The position numbers were made by a program, and so were the translations under genes. The notes under the pieces were generated by a model. That model saw only the letters and a program-made list of their open reading frames with translations. It was not told the origin of the DNA and made no database searches. From Maylandia zebra (Eukaryota; Chordata; Actinopteri; Cichliformes; Cichlidae), in contig NC_135188.1 of NCBI RefSeq assembly GCF_041146795.1, positions 1,719,419-1,783,418 of the forward strand: a DNA stretch of 64,000 nucleotides, written 5' to 3'. Position 1 is the first letter of the stretch; the number at the start of each line of letters is the position of its first letter. Below are positions 10,954 to 25,900 of this stretch, piece by piece.

Positions 10954-13900
10954 TCACCCCTGTGCAGAGTTGTGATGTCCAGCATCATCAGTGCTGTTTT
11001 CTGCTGGAGGCTCCTTCCTGCTGTCCTCGTCCTCGTACTCCCTAACATCGTTCACCTCCTTTACTTTCAGCAGCTTCACTACAAACATCACAATGAACTG
11101 CACACAACAGGGGAGGAAAACAGGAAATGCAAAGAAATCAGACGGCGTGTCCAAAAATGAAAGACTTTCAGGGTTTGAATGAAACATTTGACAAAACCAG
11201 TGTCCTCACCAAGAACCAGTAGATGTTCATGAGAAGCAGGGCGAAGAGAAGCGCATTGAAGAAGAAGTAAAAGGGGATGTGGGGGACGGACTGGAGGCTG
11301 GACACACATGTGGCATACATGACTTTGAGGGGGAACCAGTACAGACGGAACCAGAACCTGAGAGAGACGAAAACGGGAACACAATGTATTACATATCCGC
11401 TCGTCTTCAGCGTCTTCCAGACAGAATAATTATAATGCTGTCAAGACTACAAAACGCTTCACCGTGATGGAGAACAAATGGAGAACAAGCAGCTGAGGAA
11501 AATAAGCCGATGTTAAATCTCTCACCAAGTGATGCTGAAGCTGACAGAGCCCAAGTTGGACAGCACGTCGTTTAGCAGGTAATAGCCTCCTCCTCTGGAC
11601 TTCAGGTAGACGTTGAGCTTGGTGAACTCCAGCTGGATGTCGTTGATGTCGTGCAGGAATAACACTAGAATCCCGATGTTGTGGTATCTGGAGGGCAGAG
11701 AGCACAGACTGTGGCACGAGGATCCTGATAGATGCTGAGCTCGGTGACAAGAAGAAAGCAGACTTGACTTTTACATTTTCTATACATTCACTCTGTTGTC
11801 TTTGTTCTTTGGGTCGGTACAATGTGATATTTAGACACACCACATAGCTTTTTATCCTTTTTACCTCAAAACACTGAAGAGGTCAGCGGTCCAATTACAA
11901 TTCAGTCTTATATATATATAGCTCCAAATCACAACAAAAGTTGCCCAAAAGCATTTTGTATGGCCTACAACAACACAGAGAAAGCCACAGTAATCATATG
12001 AGCCCCTAAGAGCAAGAGCTCTGGCGACAGTGGGAAGGAAAAACTCCCTTTTAACAGGAAGAAGCCTCCGACAGAGCCAGCCTCAGGGAGGGGCGGGGCC
12101 ATCTGTAACGTGATAAATGTCATTCCCTCGATGTTGTCAGCAATCGTATTTACAGATTTACTTTTTTCTGATAATTTGCATTTTACTTAAGGCAGTGAAC
12201 GAACACATCTGCTCTAGTTTCCACTAAACTCTGCCTCCTACCCTCCAGTCAAACTGGTGTTTCGACTAACCAACCAAAACTATACAATCATTCATGAACT
12301 GTGATTTTGTGCTTCTGTGTTAGAAAATGAGCTGAAAAACAAAAAGTACCTGAATGCGTAGGAGAAGCTGATGAGCGCCAGCGTGATGATGTGGTGCACC
12401 ACCATGACAGCAGAGTCCTTCCTCCATGCGTCCATATAGATGGTAGCATAAATGGAGTGGCCGTAGAAGCTGCCCTGGATCAGGTAGGCGATGGCGATGT
12501 CTGTAGGCACTGACATACCGCTCTTCCAGTCTGCAGGGACAGATGGGAAATTTTATCCTGCTTGCATAAGAAGGTGTTTTAAGAACACGCTTGTGAATGT
12601 AGATAATGAATGATGTACAGTAAAGCATTTTGTTTTTATTCTGGACTTCACTGTTTCCCTTCCTGTCGCCAACGCCGTCTTTAACACGACCATAAATAAC
12701 AAAGATACTCTGTTTACAGGGCAGCAACACCACACACTGGGCGATACGGGTTTCTAGTCTTAACGAGCTTTTGTGGGGGGTTTTTTTGGTAATACTTTTT
12801 TGTAACACTTTGTAATTTTAAGCCATTAAACTGTGGTCAACCAAACATGCAGAAAGGCCTCAGCTGACAGTGAGATTCAAATCCAGAGCTCATTAACATC
12901 CGTGCACAAGTCAATCATGTGTGCACTTCTTAAAGCCTCTAAAACACATGACTACCTGCCGCTCATCAACATCTTTGTTAATCGATAAATGCACGATGAC
13001 CTCGGTTTGGATCGAGACGCGCAGTGAAATCAGAACATCTTCCAATAAACACAAAGAGTCGTGCAGCCTCTTGAAGAAGTTCACCTCTGAACTTCCTCAC
13101 ATGCATCCTATCTACATCCTTCTTCTCATAAGACAGCTTCTGCTCTTTGCACAATTTCTCACAAGATAAAAGGCGAAGAGGCGACTGCGTTGCATTTGTC
13201 ACTGCGGTGGAACAGAGGCGTGCCTTTCACATCAGGCCCCCAGCTCACGTGATGGAGGCACATGTTTGTCTCTGCCAAAATGTGGTTTAACGCACTGTCG
13301 ACCATTTGTGGCCAAAAATAGAGTCACAGTATCTGTCAGATCAGATTGTGGTGGCGTCTAGATCTCAGAAACATTTACAGTCAAACACCATCAGCATCTG
13401 CTGGTGACTGAGTGAAGAATGACTCAGCCACACTGTTTGTGACACATTTCATGAAACAGACGACTGTGGAGGCTTTTTTTTAAACTCTAACTATGACTGT
13501 AACCTTAACTGTGACTGTAGCTGTGACTGTGACTGTCGCTGTGACTGTGACTGTAGCTGTGACTGTGACTGTAGCTGTGACTGTGACTGTGACTGTAGCT
13601 GTGACTGTGACTGTAGCTGTAACTGTGACTGTGACTGTAGCTGTAACTGTAACTGTGACTGTAGCTGTGACTGTGACTGTAGCTGTAACTGTGACTGTAG
13701 CTGTAACTGTAACTGTAGCTGTAACTGTGACTGTAGCTGTAACTGTAACTGTGACTGTAGCTGTGACTGTGACTGTAGCTGTGACTGTGACTGTAGCTGT
13801 AACTGTAACTGTGACTGTAGCTGTAACTGTGACTGTAGCTGTAACTGTGACTGTAGCTGTAACTGTAACTGTGACTGTAGCTGTGACTGTGACTGTAGCT

Positions 13901-16900
13901 GTAACTGTGACTGTGACTGTAGCTGTAACTGTAACTGTGACTGTGACTGTAGCTGTGACTGTGACTGTAGCTGTAACTGTAACTGTGACTGTGACTGTAG
14001 CTGTAACTGTAACTGTGACTGTGACTGTAGCTGTGACTGTAGCTGTAACTGTGACTGTAACTGTAGCTGTAACTGTAACTGTGACTGTAGCTGTGACTGT
14101 GACTGTGACTGTGACTGTAGCTGTGACTGTGACTGTGACTGTAGCTGTAACTGTGACTGTAGCTGTGACTGTAGCTGTAACTGTAACTGTGACTGTGACT
14201 GTGACTGTAGCTGTAACTGTGACTGTGACTGTAGCTGTGACTGTAGCTGTAACTGTAACTGTGACTGTGACTGTAGCTGTGACTGTAGCTGTAACTGTGA
14301 CTGTGACTGTAGCTGTAACTGTAACTGTGACTGTGACTGTAGCTGTGACTGTGACTGTAGCTGTAACTGTGACTGTGACTGTAGCTGTGACTGTAGCTGT
14401 AACTGTAACTGTGACTGTGACTGTAGCTGTAACTGTGACTGTGACTGTAGCTGTGACTGTAGCTGTAACTGTAACTGTGACTGTGACTGTAGCTGTGACT
14501 GTGACTGTAGCTGTGACTGTGACTGTAGCTGTAACTGTAACTGTGACTGTAGCTGTGACTGTGACTGTAGCTGTGACTGTGACTGTAGCTGTAACTGTGA
14601 CTGTAGCTGTAACTGTAACTGTGACTGTAGCTGTAACTGTAACTGTGACTGTAGCTGTGACTGTGACTGTAGCTGTAACTGTGACTGTAGCTGTGACTGT
14701 GACTGTAGCTGTAACTGTGACTGTAGCTGTAACTGTGACTGTGACTGTAGCTGTAACTGTAACTGTGACTGTAGCTGTAACTGTAACTGTGACTGTAGCT
14801 GTGACTGTGACTGTAGCTGTAACTGTAACTGTGACTGTGACTGTAGCTGTAACTGTGACTGTGACTGTAGCTGTGACTGTGACTGTAGCTGTAACTGTAA
14901 CTGTGACTGTGACTGTAGCTGTAACTGTAACTGTGACTGTGACTGTAGCTGTGACTGTGACTGTAGCTGTAACTGTGACTGTAACTGTAGCTGTAACTGT
15001 AACTGTGACTGTAGCTGTGACTGTGACTGTGACTGTAGCTGTAACTGTAACTGTGACTGTGACTGTAGCTGTGACTGTGACTGTAGCTGTAACTGTGACT
15101 GTAACTGTAGCTGTAACTGTAACTGTGACTGTAGCTGTAACTGTAACTGTGACTGTGACTGTAGCTGTGACTGTGACTGTAGCTGTAACTGTGACTGTAA
15201 CTGTAGCTGTAACTGTAACTGTGACTGTAGCTGTGACTGTGACTGTGACTGTAGCTGTGACTGTAGCTGTAACTGTGACTGTGACTGTAGCTGTAACTGT
15301 GACTGTAGCTGTGACTGTGACTGTAGCTGTAACTGTGACTGTAGCTGTAACTGTGACTGTAACTGTAGCTGTAACTGTAACTGTGACTGTAGCTGTGACT
15401 GTGACTGTGACTGTAGCTGTGACTGTAGCTGTAACTGTGACTGTGACTGTAACTGTGACTGTGACTGTAGCTGTAACTGTGACTGTAACTGTGACTGTAG
15501 CTGTAACTGTAACTGTGACTGTAACTGTAACTGTGACTGTAGCTGTGACTGTGACTGTAGCTGTAACTGTGACTGTAACTGTGACTGTAACTGTAACTGT
15601 GACTGTAGCTGTGACTGTGACTGTAGCTGTAACTGTGACTGTAACTGTGACTGTAGCTGTAACTGTGACTGTGACTGTAACCTTAACTGTGACTGTAGCT
15701 GTGACTGTGACTGTAGCTGTAACTGTAACCTTAACTGTGACTGTAGCTGTAACTGTGACTGTGACTGTGACTGTAACTGTGACTAATAACGGCTCTGACT
15801 GGGGGTCTCTGGAGTCCAAAGCCTTAGTAATGGCTTTGTAACTCTTTTCAGACTGATAGATGTCAATGACTCATGTTGACGTGTTGCTTTTTGAGCTCTT
15901 TTAGCTAAATTGACTCAGTCAGCAGGTTTTATTTAAGTGAGTTCTTGATTTATCAGGTCTGGCAGTGGCTAATGGTTCATTCACAGTTAATTCATGACTT
16001 AACAAAAGTGGCCAATTACTTTATTCAGGGTCAGGTAAGATTTTTTTCCCTTAATAAATGAAATCATCATTTAAAAATGTTTATCTTTGGCTAATATTTG
16101 ATGCTCAACAACATTTAAGTGTGACACATATGCAAGAAACCCGCTGCAAATGGACAATAACTTCCAGGGGATACCAGAAGTGAAGGGTCAGCTGTGGTAG
16201 TCAGGATGGGAGGAAGCTGGAGCGATCGCGTTTATCCCCGAGAGCTTTACAGAGGGTTTTTAAAGTGCTGTGAGAAACGAGCTAAATGCATGTAGCCTGG
16301 CTTATATCACTGAAACCTATCGGATGTTGGACGGAAACTTTCTCCTCCTGTGTTTGAGTAAGGCTCGTCTCCAGTGATATGGGGTTACGTTGGGGCCTTG
16401 TGTAATGTTCATTGATTGGACCGTCCGTCATTAAACATTGAGAGGAGGGCCGCTAGCTGCATCACAACAGAGGAGCTGCCAAGGGGGAGGCATGGGAACT
16501 GGAGCCTTTTTTCCCCTCTACTGGGGACCAAAGCTTTTCTCATCTCTTTGGGGCAGCGATACACTCCTCCTCCTCAGTCCCGTCACTGCACTTTGATTTC
16601 GACTAATTTCCTAAATTCTCACAGTAGCTGTATCTCTCTTTCCCTTCCTCCCTCCATTAGTAACAGTCCAGCCTTGTAGAGGAATAAAGCTTCTGCACAC
16701 ATCTCAGGCTGACAGCTATTAAAAGCGAAGCAGCGATTAAACACGAACCTGGCGCCGTCAGCTAGCCTTTGTGAGCTCGGCGCAGGAGCCTTGACAACTC
16801 TGTGTCTGATAGAAGAGGCTGAGAGACTATGAAAGGCACCACTGAATTATATGTGAAATCCCCAGTGTGCATCTATCCTCTATTAGCAATGCAATGATGA

Positions 16901-19900
16901 GCACTACACAGGGTCTCAGCCGCGGCGCTGCTCTCCATGAAGTACAATTTGCCGCTGATTTATTGTAAACGGTGGGGCAGAACTCGGAAAACATGAATAA
17001 ATTATTAATAGATAGCTTTATTTTAACAAATACTGGTCTGTATAAACAAGTAAATAAATATGCTTTTTGCATTGTATAAAAAAACTACAATAAATCCTCC
17101 TGCGCGTCCAATCTCATTGTTAAGTTTGCAGATGACACTACAGTGCTCGGACTTATATCCAACAATGATGAGACAAACTATAGGACAGAGGTGCAACAAC
17201 TAGAGTCATGGTGCCACGACAATAACTTGGTCTTAAACACCAAAAAGACCAAGGAGATCATTGTAGATTTCCGGAAGAGGGGCCATAACAACCATCTGCC
17301 TCTCTTCATTGGCAGTGAGGCGGTGGAGAGGGTGAGCAGTTTTAAATTCTTGGGGGTAACTGTGACCGAGGACCTGTCCTGGGGCAACCATATCACCTCA
17401 GTTGTACGGAAGGCCCAACAGCGCCTCTACTACCTGAGGAGACTGCGGAGCGCACACATTCCCAGATCTCTGATGTTGAACTTCTACAACTGTGCCATCA
17501 GCAGCGTTCTGACGTATGGATTTCTAGTGTGGTTCCCCAGCTGCACCAAGGCCGATCAGCAAGCACTCCAGCGGGTGGTGAAAGAAGCTGGCAGAATTAT
17601 TGGAACAAGTCTGCCAGAGATCAGTAATATCTTCCCCACTCGCTGTCTGAGGAGGGTGCACAGTATCCTGCGGGACCAACATCACCCTGCGCGCCACCTT
17701 TTCCATCTGCTGCCCTCAGGGAGAAGGTACAGGTCTATACAGGCCAGAACATCCAGACTGGCCAACAGCCTGTATCCACAGGCTGTGAGGCTCCTGAACT
17801 CTCTGCCCCCCTCTCACGGACAATAACCATATCCAACTTCTTAATAGCAATGAACTGGTCTGCATTGGTGCATCATATCTTTATTCTCTTCCCCCTCCTG
17901 CCCCCCTCTTTCTTAAATAGATAACTATCATATCTGATATCATATCTCACAGTACAATAATATTGAATGGGTTGCATTGTTGTATTTTGTCATGTTTCTC
18001 AGGTCTTTGTCTGAATTTCTACGAACATTATTGCTAAGGATTGTCTTATTGCATTGGAGTCACACTGGGTTAAATATGTACACTTGGGTTTTAAGGGGTA
18101 TTTATTATTTTCTTCTTTTTTTGGGGTTGTATGGAAGCCCCAAACGCAATTTCATTGTTCTTGACAATGACAATAAATAAATAAATACTAAATACTAAAG
18201 AACCATAAAAGGTGACCAGTTAAAAGCTGCAAATATGCATAAACCAGAACCACATCCTGCATGCGCTGCTATAAATATCTGCCTATTTGAGGACTCAAGG
18301 TGGCATTTTACCCCCACAGTGTCTCCACAGGATTAGGCAGCGCTCCTGCTGTTTCATTAGATTAAAATGGCTTCAGCTTCTGAGCTGAGAGGTTCGGTAT
18401 CTGTGTAAGTTAAAGTGCTGAGAGAATTGTGACTTAAAAATCGCCTGTTCGGGTTTTGTAGCATCCTGTATGATGAAGAGCTTAGGATTCAGTTAGCACA
18501 GGCTACAGAAGACATGTGATCAGTGTTGTGTATCGTACCGTAGAAGACAGAGGGCGGGTCATGGAAATAGGAGTAGGAGGTGAAGAAGAGCAGGTAGGTG
18601 CTGTAGGACCAGGACATGGTGTAGAAGACCAGCTTCCACGCGCTCTCTGGCATCTTGGCAGCATCTTTGGGCAGCAGCCTACACCACTGTCCGAGAGGCT
18701 GCAGAGAGAGCAGAGAGAGAGACGGTGAGAAAAAAACACCAGAGGAAGTCGAGCTGAGAATTAAATGAGCTGTTTCTAGACTTTTGGGTAGATCCTTGGA
18801 AACTGACGCTTTTTAAAAAATCTATTCTACATGCAGTGAGAGTCTGGGAAGGCAAACATGGCTGCTCGCTCTGCTCACGGTCGGCTGATACACGTTGAGG
18901 CTGCAGAGCTGAGGAAGTCGTTTAGTTGCCCATAATTCATTTTAGAGAATCGATCTTGTCTTGCGCTGCACTGCAAGTACTGAGAAAGATCATTAATAAT
19001 TAATTTCAAATATTTTGCACAGAGTTGCAAGTTTATTGCCAGTAAGCTAAACAGTTCATGCATGAAGCTTCATGAAGCTTTGAGAGTTTTGCAGGTGCAG
19101 TGCTGTGCAAAAGTCTCGAGCTGTGAATAAGTAGTAGGTACAGCGATTTATTGAAATGTGCAATAGTATATGGAAATGCAGTATGCAAGGCAAAAATGCA
19201 ATTTGCTTGAAAGCCAATATTTGGTGTGACCAGCTTTGTTCCTAACAGCGTCTGAAGTCTGTTAGGCATCTTCTCTGACCGGATGAGGCCAATCCATGAC
19301 TGATCCTCTTCCACTGGTTGCTTTCGCTGCACTGGCAGCGTGTTTGGCATGACTGCAATGTTGACACTGAAGCTGCTGCCAGTCAGGTGGACCAAAATCT
19401 GATGGCACTTTTCTACGTCCATAATTTGGATCCCCAGCACCTCTTACTGAAATGTTTTACAGATGTGTGCATCTCTCCTCACCTCGTCCGTACATACTGA
19501 TGATGATTTGAGCCGAAGAATCTCAAATTTGGTTTCATCACTCCATTATTATTATTTCCACTCATTTTCACTCCAGTTCTGCTGTAATCTGGCAAACCTC
19601 AGCCTTTTCTGCCTGTTTCCTTATCTTAAGAATGGCTTCTTGACAGCAACTATCCACTGACCGTGACCGACTGCATCAGGTCTTTGCTCCCCATTTCTAA
19701 AGGACACGACGTCCACAAACAGTTACCACAACTTTAAGGACACACTGCACATCATGCCATTTTTTTGAAAAAAAAATACAAACACACAATTGGTTAGTTG
19801 TTAAGTTGTCTGTAAATAGTTTGGTTCCTTTTTTATGCTTGAATGGACGGCATGAAACGAACACAGCCAGTGCTAAATTTACTCACATTTGTATACAGTG

Positions 19901-22900
19901 TAATAAAACATCTGTTTAACTTCTGCACTTCAAAACTAGACTGAAAAGTAAAACCAGCATGTTGAGGATTCATTCCACTGCAGTTTACAGCCAGGCTATC
20001 ATATGCTTGTTTAATTGTTCCTAATAATCTGGCAACTGAGTGCAGAATGAAACCAAAGTACAAACAACTGAACAGACACTAAAAAATGTGCAGGGGTCGA
20101 AATGCCCTTCGTTAAATAAGAGAGGTCAGCTGCACGGTTTGGAGAACAACGACGTCCTGCAGTCTGTGAAGCTCGCGAGCTTCAGCACGCCTCTGCAGAC
20201 TACAGTAGCAGCACATGACCGCCAGTCCCCAGAAAAGTCTGCTAATGCTTTGCTTTCAAGCAGAAATAGAGGAAGTTGGTGAAGAGGCTCCTCATCAGAC
20301 AAACCCGTGTAGGCGGTACCTAACCGACCCACCCACTCACGTTGAGCCTGTGTTATCTTCTTGGTTGCCCTCCCCCAAACTCACTTCCACCACTTTGTGA
20401 GGCCTTTTGTTGTCGCGGCAGCAGAAACTCTTAAAAATGAGCATAATTGATTAATTTTGAATGAAAGGGAGGAATCACTTGTGACCGTCGAACTAATAGA
20501 GACGTGGACAAAGGCACAGCACGTAGGTGAAGTAGTGCACCAGGTAAATTAATCAGACAGGCAAGTGCTTAGTGTTGCACAGCTGCGCCAAGACAGGAAA
20601 CCAGAGTCAGCTCACCGCCTCGTACACAAACGACACGCACACGCGCTGGAAAGCAATGAAACGGTAACAGGAGGCAGCAGAGTGAAAGCTGGCTGTGTCA
20701 GTGATACGCTGCATCTCAATCAGTTGTTACCGAGCTGCTGGTCTACGGCTCCGTGATCCTTTTACATACATGACAAATTAATGGAGCGAGCGTGGCTGCA
20801 GATTAGAAAGCGCTCTGGTTTCTGCTTTTCCTGCATGACGCTGCTGTTTCTAACTTTTACTCCCGTTTTTAGGTTTTTTATCCTTCTTCTCCTGCTTTTT
20901 TGTGTCTCTGCTGTTTTCTGGGTCTGACGTCTGTCTGCGTCACACGCACGAGTCAAAACAGGACGAGAAGCTGATGGAGCAACACAGATGTGAGATTATG
21001 TGTTACATGTTCAGAAGAACAGGCAGCACGCGGGGGGCGGGGCACACGATCCCCAGCCGGGGCTGCTGATTGGTTGAGACACGGTGCGTGCTGAGTAAGT
21101 CATGACACTGTCCACGTTCTTTTAAGTCTCCAGTACATCTCCATCAGCCCTCCCATCCGTCTCCTCCCCTCACCCCCAGCTCTCTCTCACTACCCTCGTC
21201 TCCCTCCTGCCTGCGACATTTATTTATAGAAGCCAGCTGTCAGCACACAGCCCCCCTCCCACACTCTTTTAACACACACCCCCCTCGATTCACTCAAAAA
21301 AATAAGCTTTCCCACGTTCACAGTGGCTGAAACACTCGAGTCCGAAGACTCAGATATTAACTTTTAACTATGAGCCCAATTATGAAATTAAGGCTAAAGC
21401 CAATTTGAAATGGGAAACGGAGCAGATGAAGTATCTTGGAGTAAATATTACTAAAGATCTGTCTAAGATATACAATGCAAACTTTAATCCTTTAAGTTAT
21501 AAAATAAATGAGGATATTAAAAGATGGAATTTATTACCATTTTTAAATTTTGAATCACGTATAGATACAGTTAAAATGAATATCTTGCCCAGGATGCTCT
21601 ACCTATTCCAAACACTCCCTGTAGAAATAACTGACAAACAATTTCGGGAATGGGACAAAATAATCTCTAGGTTTATATGGCAGGGAAAAAACCACGGATT
21701 AAGTACCAAACTATTCAGTTGGCTAAAGACAAAGGAGGGTTGGGGTTCCCATGTTTGAAAGACTATTATATTTCTGCTCAATTGAGGACATTAGTGTGTT
21801 GGTGTAATGTAGATTATCAAGCGAGATGGAAAGAACTAGAAACAGTGACCTTAAAAGATTCTCCAATTCAGGCAATTCTAGGGGATGTGACACTTATTAA
21901 AAAACAAATTCATCAAGGAAACCAATGGATTAACCTACCTTTAAAACTCTGGTTACAATTTCTTAATAAGAATGATTGGATTGAAGAGGTTAGGATTTTA
22001 AGATGGTGTGCTTTTGACAGTGATTTTTTACCTAATGAATTAGACGTAAGATATAAAAAATGGTCTGGACAAGGTTTAACGGCATATTGTATGTTTTACG
22101 ATAAGGGAATTCTTAGGGACTTCCAATCAATAAAAGATCAATACCAGTTAAGTAAAACTGACTTTTTTAGGTTCTTACAAATTAGGCATCATCTATATAA
22201 TTTTATACCTAAGAGAACAGATCTTTTTTCTTTACCTGTTCTGAGTATATTTGTCAAGGCTTATCAGGCTGACACAGGCCTTAAGGTGATTTCAAGATTG
22301 TACAAGGGTATAAAAGAGGTTAAGAAGTGGAATACTACCTACATCAAAAAAAAAATGGGAAAGCGAAACAAATATAGCAATATCAGACAACATTTGGTAT
22401 GAGCAGTGCGCTTTTCAGTGGAGAATTTCTAGTTCTAATACATGGAGATGTTACGGTTGGAAGAGTATCTGTAGGTTTTTTATTACCCCTGCACAAAGTA
22501 AACATTACTTTAATCACTCTAATTGCTGGAGAAACTGTGGGGCCCAAGGAGTAAAACATTTTCATCTGTTCTGGTCTTGCCCAAGGATCAACATTTTTTG
22601 GGTATTGATCCACTCTGAGTTGCAGATTATTTTTGGTATGCAGCTTCCCTTTAATTGGGACGAACTTTTGTTTGGATATTTATACTCAGTAAATGTAGAT
22701 AAAATGTCTAAGCAGTTGTATGGTATCCTGAGTTTGGCTGCCCGTAAAATTATTACCAAGAAATGGCTTAGTGTGAAAATTCCATCACTGGGTGATTGGC
22801 ATGAGACTGTACATGGGATGTTTAAAATGGAAAGAATTACCTTCATTAAAAGACTCCAGTTTGATATATTTAGTGAAATTTGGGGTAAATGGAAACACTA

Positions 22901-25900
22901 CATCCGGTTAAGGAGACCCGATCTTGTTTGAATCTCTGTAACTATATATGCCACATTTCTGAATCGTTATGTGTTTATATGTATATGTTAGTATGTATGA
23001 GACTACAAGTGAACACATATGTAAGTAGGTATGTGTATGTATGCTTAAGAATATGGGTGTGTGAGTGAATATGTGTGTGCGAGTACATACACACTAGAGG
23101 GTACACCCGTCTGTTTTTCTTATTTTTATTTTATTTAATTTTTTTTATTTACGTCTGTTCTTGATTATATGTTTATTTTGGATTATTTGTGTTTATATAG
23201 GTTGTTTAATAAAAAGAGAATAACAAAAAAGAAACACTCGAGTCTGCTACAGGCTGCAGCAAAAGCACCAGCTCATATCTCACTGGTTAGTCGCCCTCAT
23301 TCCGGATCCATCTCCAAGTAAAGTTAAAAAATATGGATCCTATCTGTTATATTCACCTCTGGCTGTTTCGCCCAGACTTGTCTGTCACTACACTACATAA
23401 ATATATACACACACATCACATGCATTACATGTGTTTTGAGTCATCTGCAGTATTTCTGTCACTGTGTTTCCACTGCAGCGACTCTGCACTGGGTTACACA
23501 ACCAAAGGTCTGTCCCAGTCGTGTAGTGACAAACACTACCATGTGTTTCTGTGGACTATACCAAAACTGTCTAACACGAGCATAGACTGTTTATGGAAGA
23601 CAGACGTCTGGGTGTGAAGAGTAAACTATCGTAGAAGTGCTTCCCTGATTTATGGCCTCAGTTTATGGTTGAATCTGTCCTTTAAAACTGTATTAAATAA
23701 GACATCGTGGTCCTTTTTTAAAATTACAGTAACATGTAGCTAGCCAATGAGTGAAAAGTGTCCCACAGTTTGATGAGTAGAGTCCATCTTGTGTTTGGAG
23801 TCTATGGATTTGAGTACTTTTCATTCTTTCTGCTATTCTTGTTCAGGCTGAGAAGAGAAAAAACTGATAGCAGCCAAAACTATTTACAGAGGAAGTCTAA
23901 AAAAAGAGCTGAACGCTTTTAAACTTTTGACTTCTAATAGTTTGTTTACTCTGATCCAAATCATGCACGAGTTTGCACGACTTTTAGCTTTTTCGTCTGG
24001 TTTGGTTTCTGTTCACACAAAGAAATCTGCACTCGTAGCAACCCAAATGTGCTGCTACAAACCAAACATTCAGTCTGCTTATTGGCCAGATGTGTCTGCA
24101 GCGAGAGCAACAAAAGTAAATAAACGAAAGACAAATGTGGTCATCTGACCAAACATCGCCGCTCATCCAAATGAGTCCTCGGGTCATTTTACAGCTAGTT
24201 ACTACAGCTTGTGTACTCTGCTGCATCCCAGAATGCAAAGCATAGCTAGAAGGTATTTCTCAGATATACAGATATTCACCTATATATATATTTGTGTATA
24301 CAATATAATATCAACACATACAGCAGCGTACACATCACAGCTAATGCAGTGCAGAGTCAAGCTCTGCCTCCATAGTAGCTGGTCTCCTACACCTGACATA
24401 TATATATATAGACAGAGAGAGAGAGAGCGAGCTCCTGTATGACTCAGGCTCTAACTCACAGTACAGCAAATCGATGGTTGTTACTTTTTTATACCCTTTT
24501 GTGTATTGGTGCTCCTTACATCCTGAGTATTAAGTCCAATAATAAACCAAGTTGTTATATTTTTTGGTGAGTGTGTATAATCCCTACAAGATTACAATGA
24601 CAACCACAAAACATTGGGTTCTTTGTAGACGTGCAGGCAGGGATCTATTACTTTGGCCTTCCTGGTTTGTATTAGGTTTCAGTACTTGTTGTAACATGCA
24701 CACAGCAAGGCAGCCCCCCTGTGCTGGCTATTTTTTGACAATGCCACTCTCAACAAAGTGATATGACCCAACAGCATCGAGTGGCTGTTAGCAGATTTAT
24801 GACTGAGTCACTGGTGTTTTTGGGGAATACCAAAGATTCATTCTGGGAAAGGTGCGCTCTCTATACTCTGGTCTTCTGGCCTTCGAGTATCCCAAACCCC
24901 ACAACATTTGTTTCAAATGCAGATTGTGAGATTATGTAACAGTCTGCCAACGGCTCCCTTCTTGTCTCGCTGCGTGCCACCCAGCCCACCATCTCTTTGG
25001 GTCCTCTCCGCCCACTCCATCCATCTACCCTTCGGTTTTCTGTGCCAGCCTACAGAGCGGGGGTATAGTGGGTCAAGGACACTGAGATAATCCGCTCGTC
25101 CTCTGTCGGATAAATGACAGGGCCTTGAGTTACACTCAGCTGGGACCTACGACCACTCAACAGCTCCCCCCCCCCCTTCCTCTCTCGCTCTGACAGACAG
25201 ACTCTGGCTGAACTCGTTCTCTAGCCGGAGGCTTCATCTCTCTGTCCCCTTCTGTGGTTTCTCTCCCTGCCACAGAGAGAGGCCGGCCTTTAAAACAGAA
25301 GGAGAAAAGCGTATAGTGTACAAGTGTATATGGAGGAAGTGTGAGAGGGACTTGATGACAAATGGCTGGTTCCCATAGCAACCATGCAGGGATGCTGGCA
25401 AGGCCCTGCAGTGTGGCTTACGATCTCTTTCCATTATGCTTCCACTTCCTTATCGGTTTTCTCCCCACTCTTTCCCAGCTTAAGTGTAGCAGGACCCCCT
25501 TATTACCCTCTTCACTCTCCCTCCCCCTGCACTTCCTGGAAGCGAGTGATGAGAGAAGGTGAATGGACTGTGCCCTGTTGCATAAGGAGATAAACTGGGC
25601 CAGTGAGTCAGGATGCTGGCTCATGCGTGGCTCTGTTCAATAAGGGTTGCACTCTCTCTCTAAACCTCTTTCATTCCTTTGCTTCAGCCTGGCTTCGATT
25701 CCTCTCAGCGAGTCTGACGTCACTGCGTCCGTCTCAGTGTCACCTTTAAACTGGATTCTGTAACACATTCCCTCTGTGCTCTTTACATCTTTTTTCCACA
25801 CCGAGGCCAAATAGGATTTGCAAAGGCTAATCCAAGGGATGGCCAGATTTTTACACTATATATATATATGCGAGTAAAGACAGCCTGTTTATCTGTGATT

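Noticed and set aside
10954..10960. Donor-like GGGTGAGCC overlapping the cers1 stop, suggesting one more exon
   Set aside because: The protein already has the expected length (347 residues against about 350 in human), and a poly(A) signal follows at about 100 bases.
13480..15841. Two reading frames of about 780 codons on opposite strands (Thr-Val/Ala repeats)
   Set aside because: They are automatic products of a 6 bp tandem repeat whose units lack stops in most frames. They lie inside cers1 intron 2 and have no non-repeat coding sequence.
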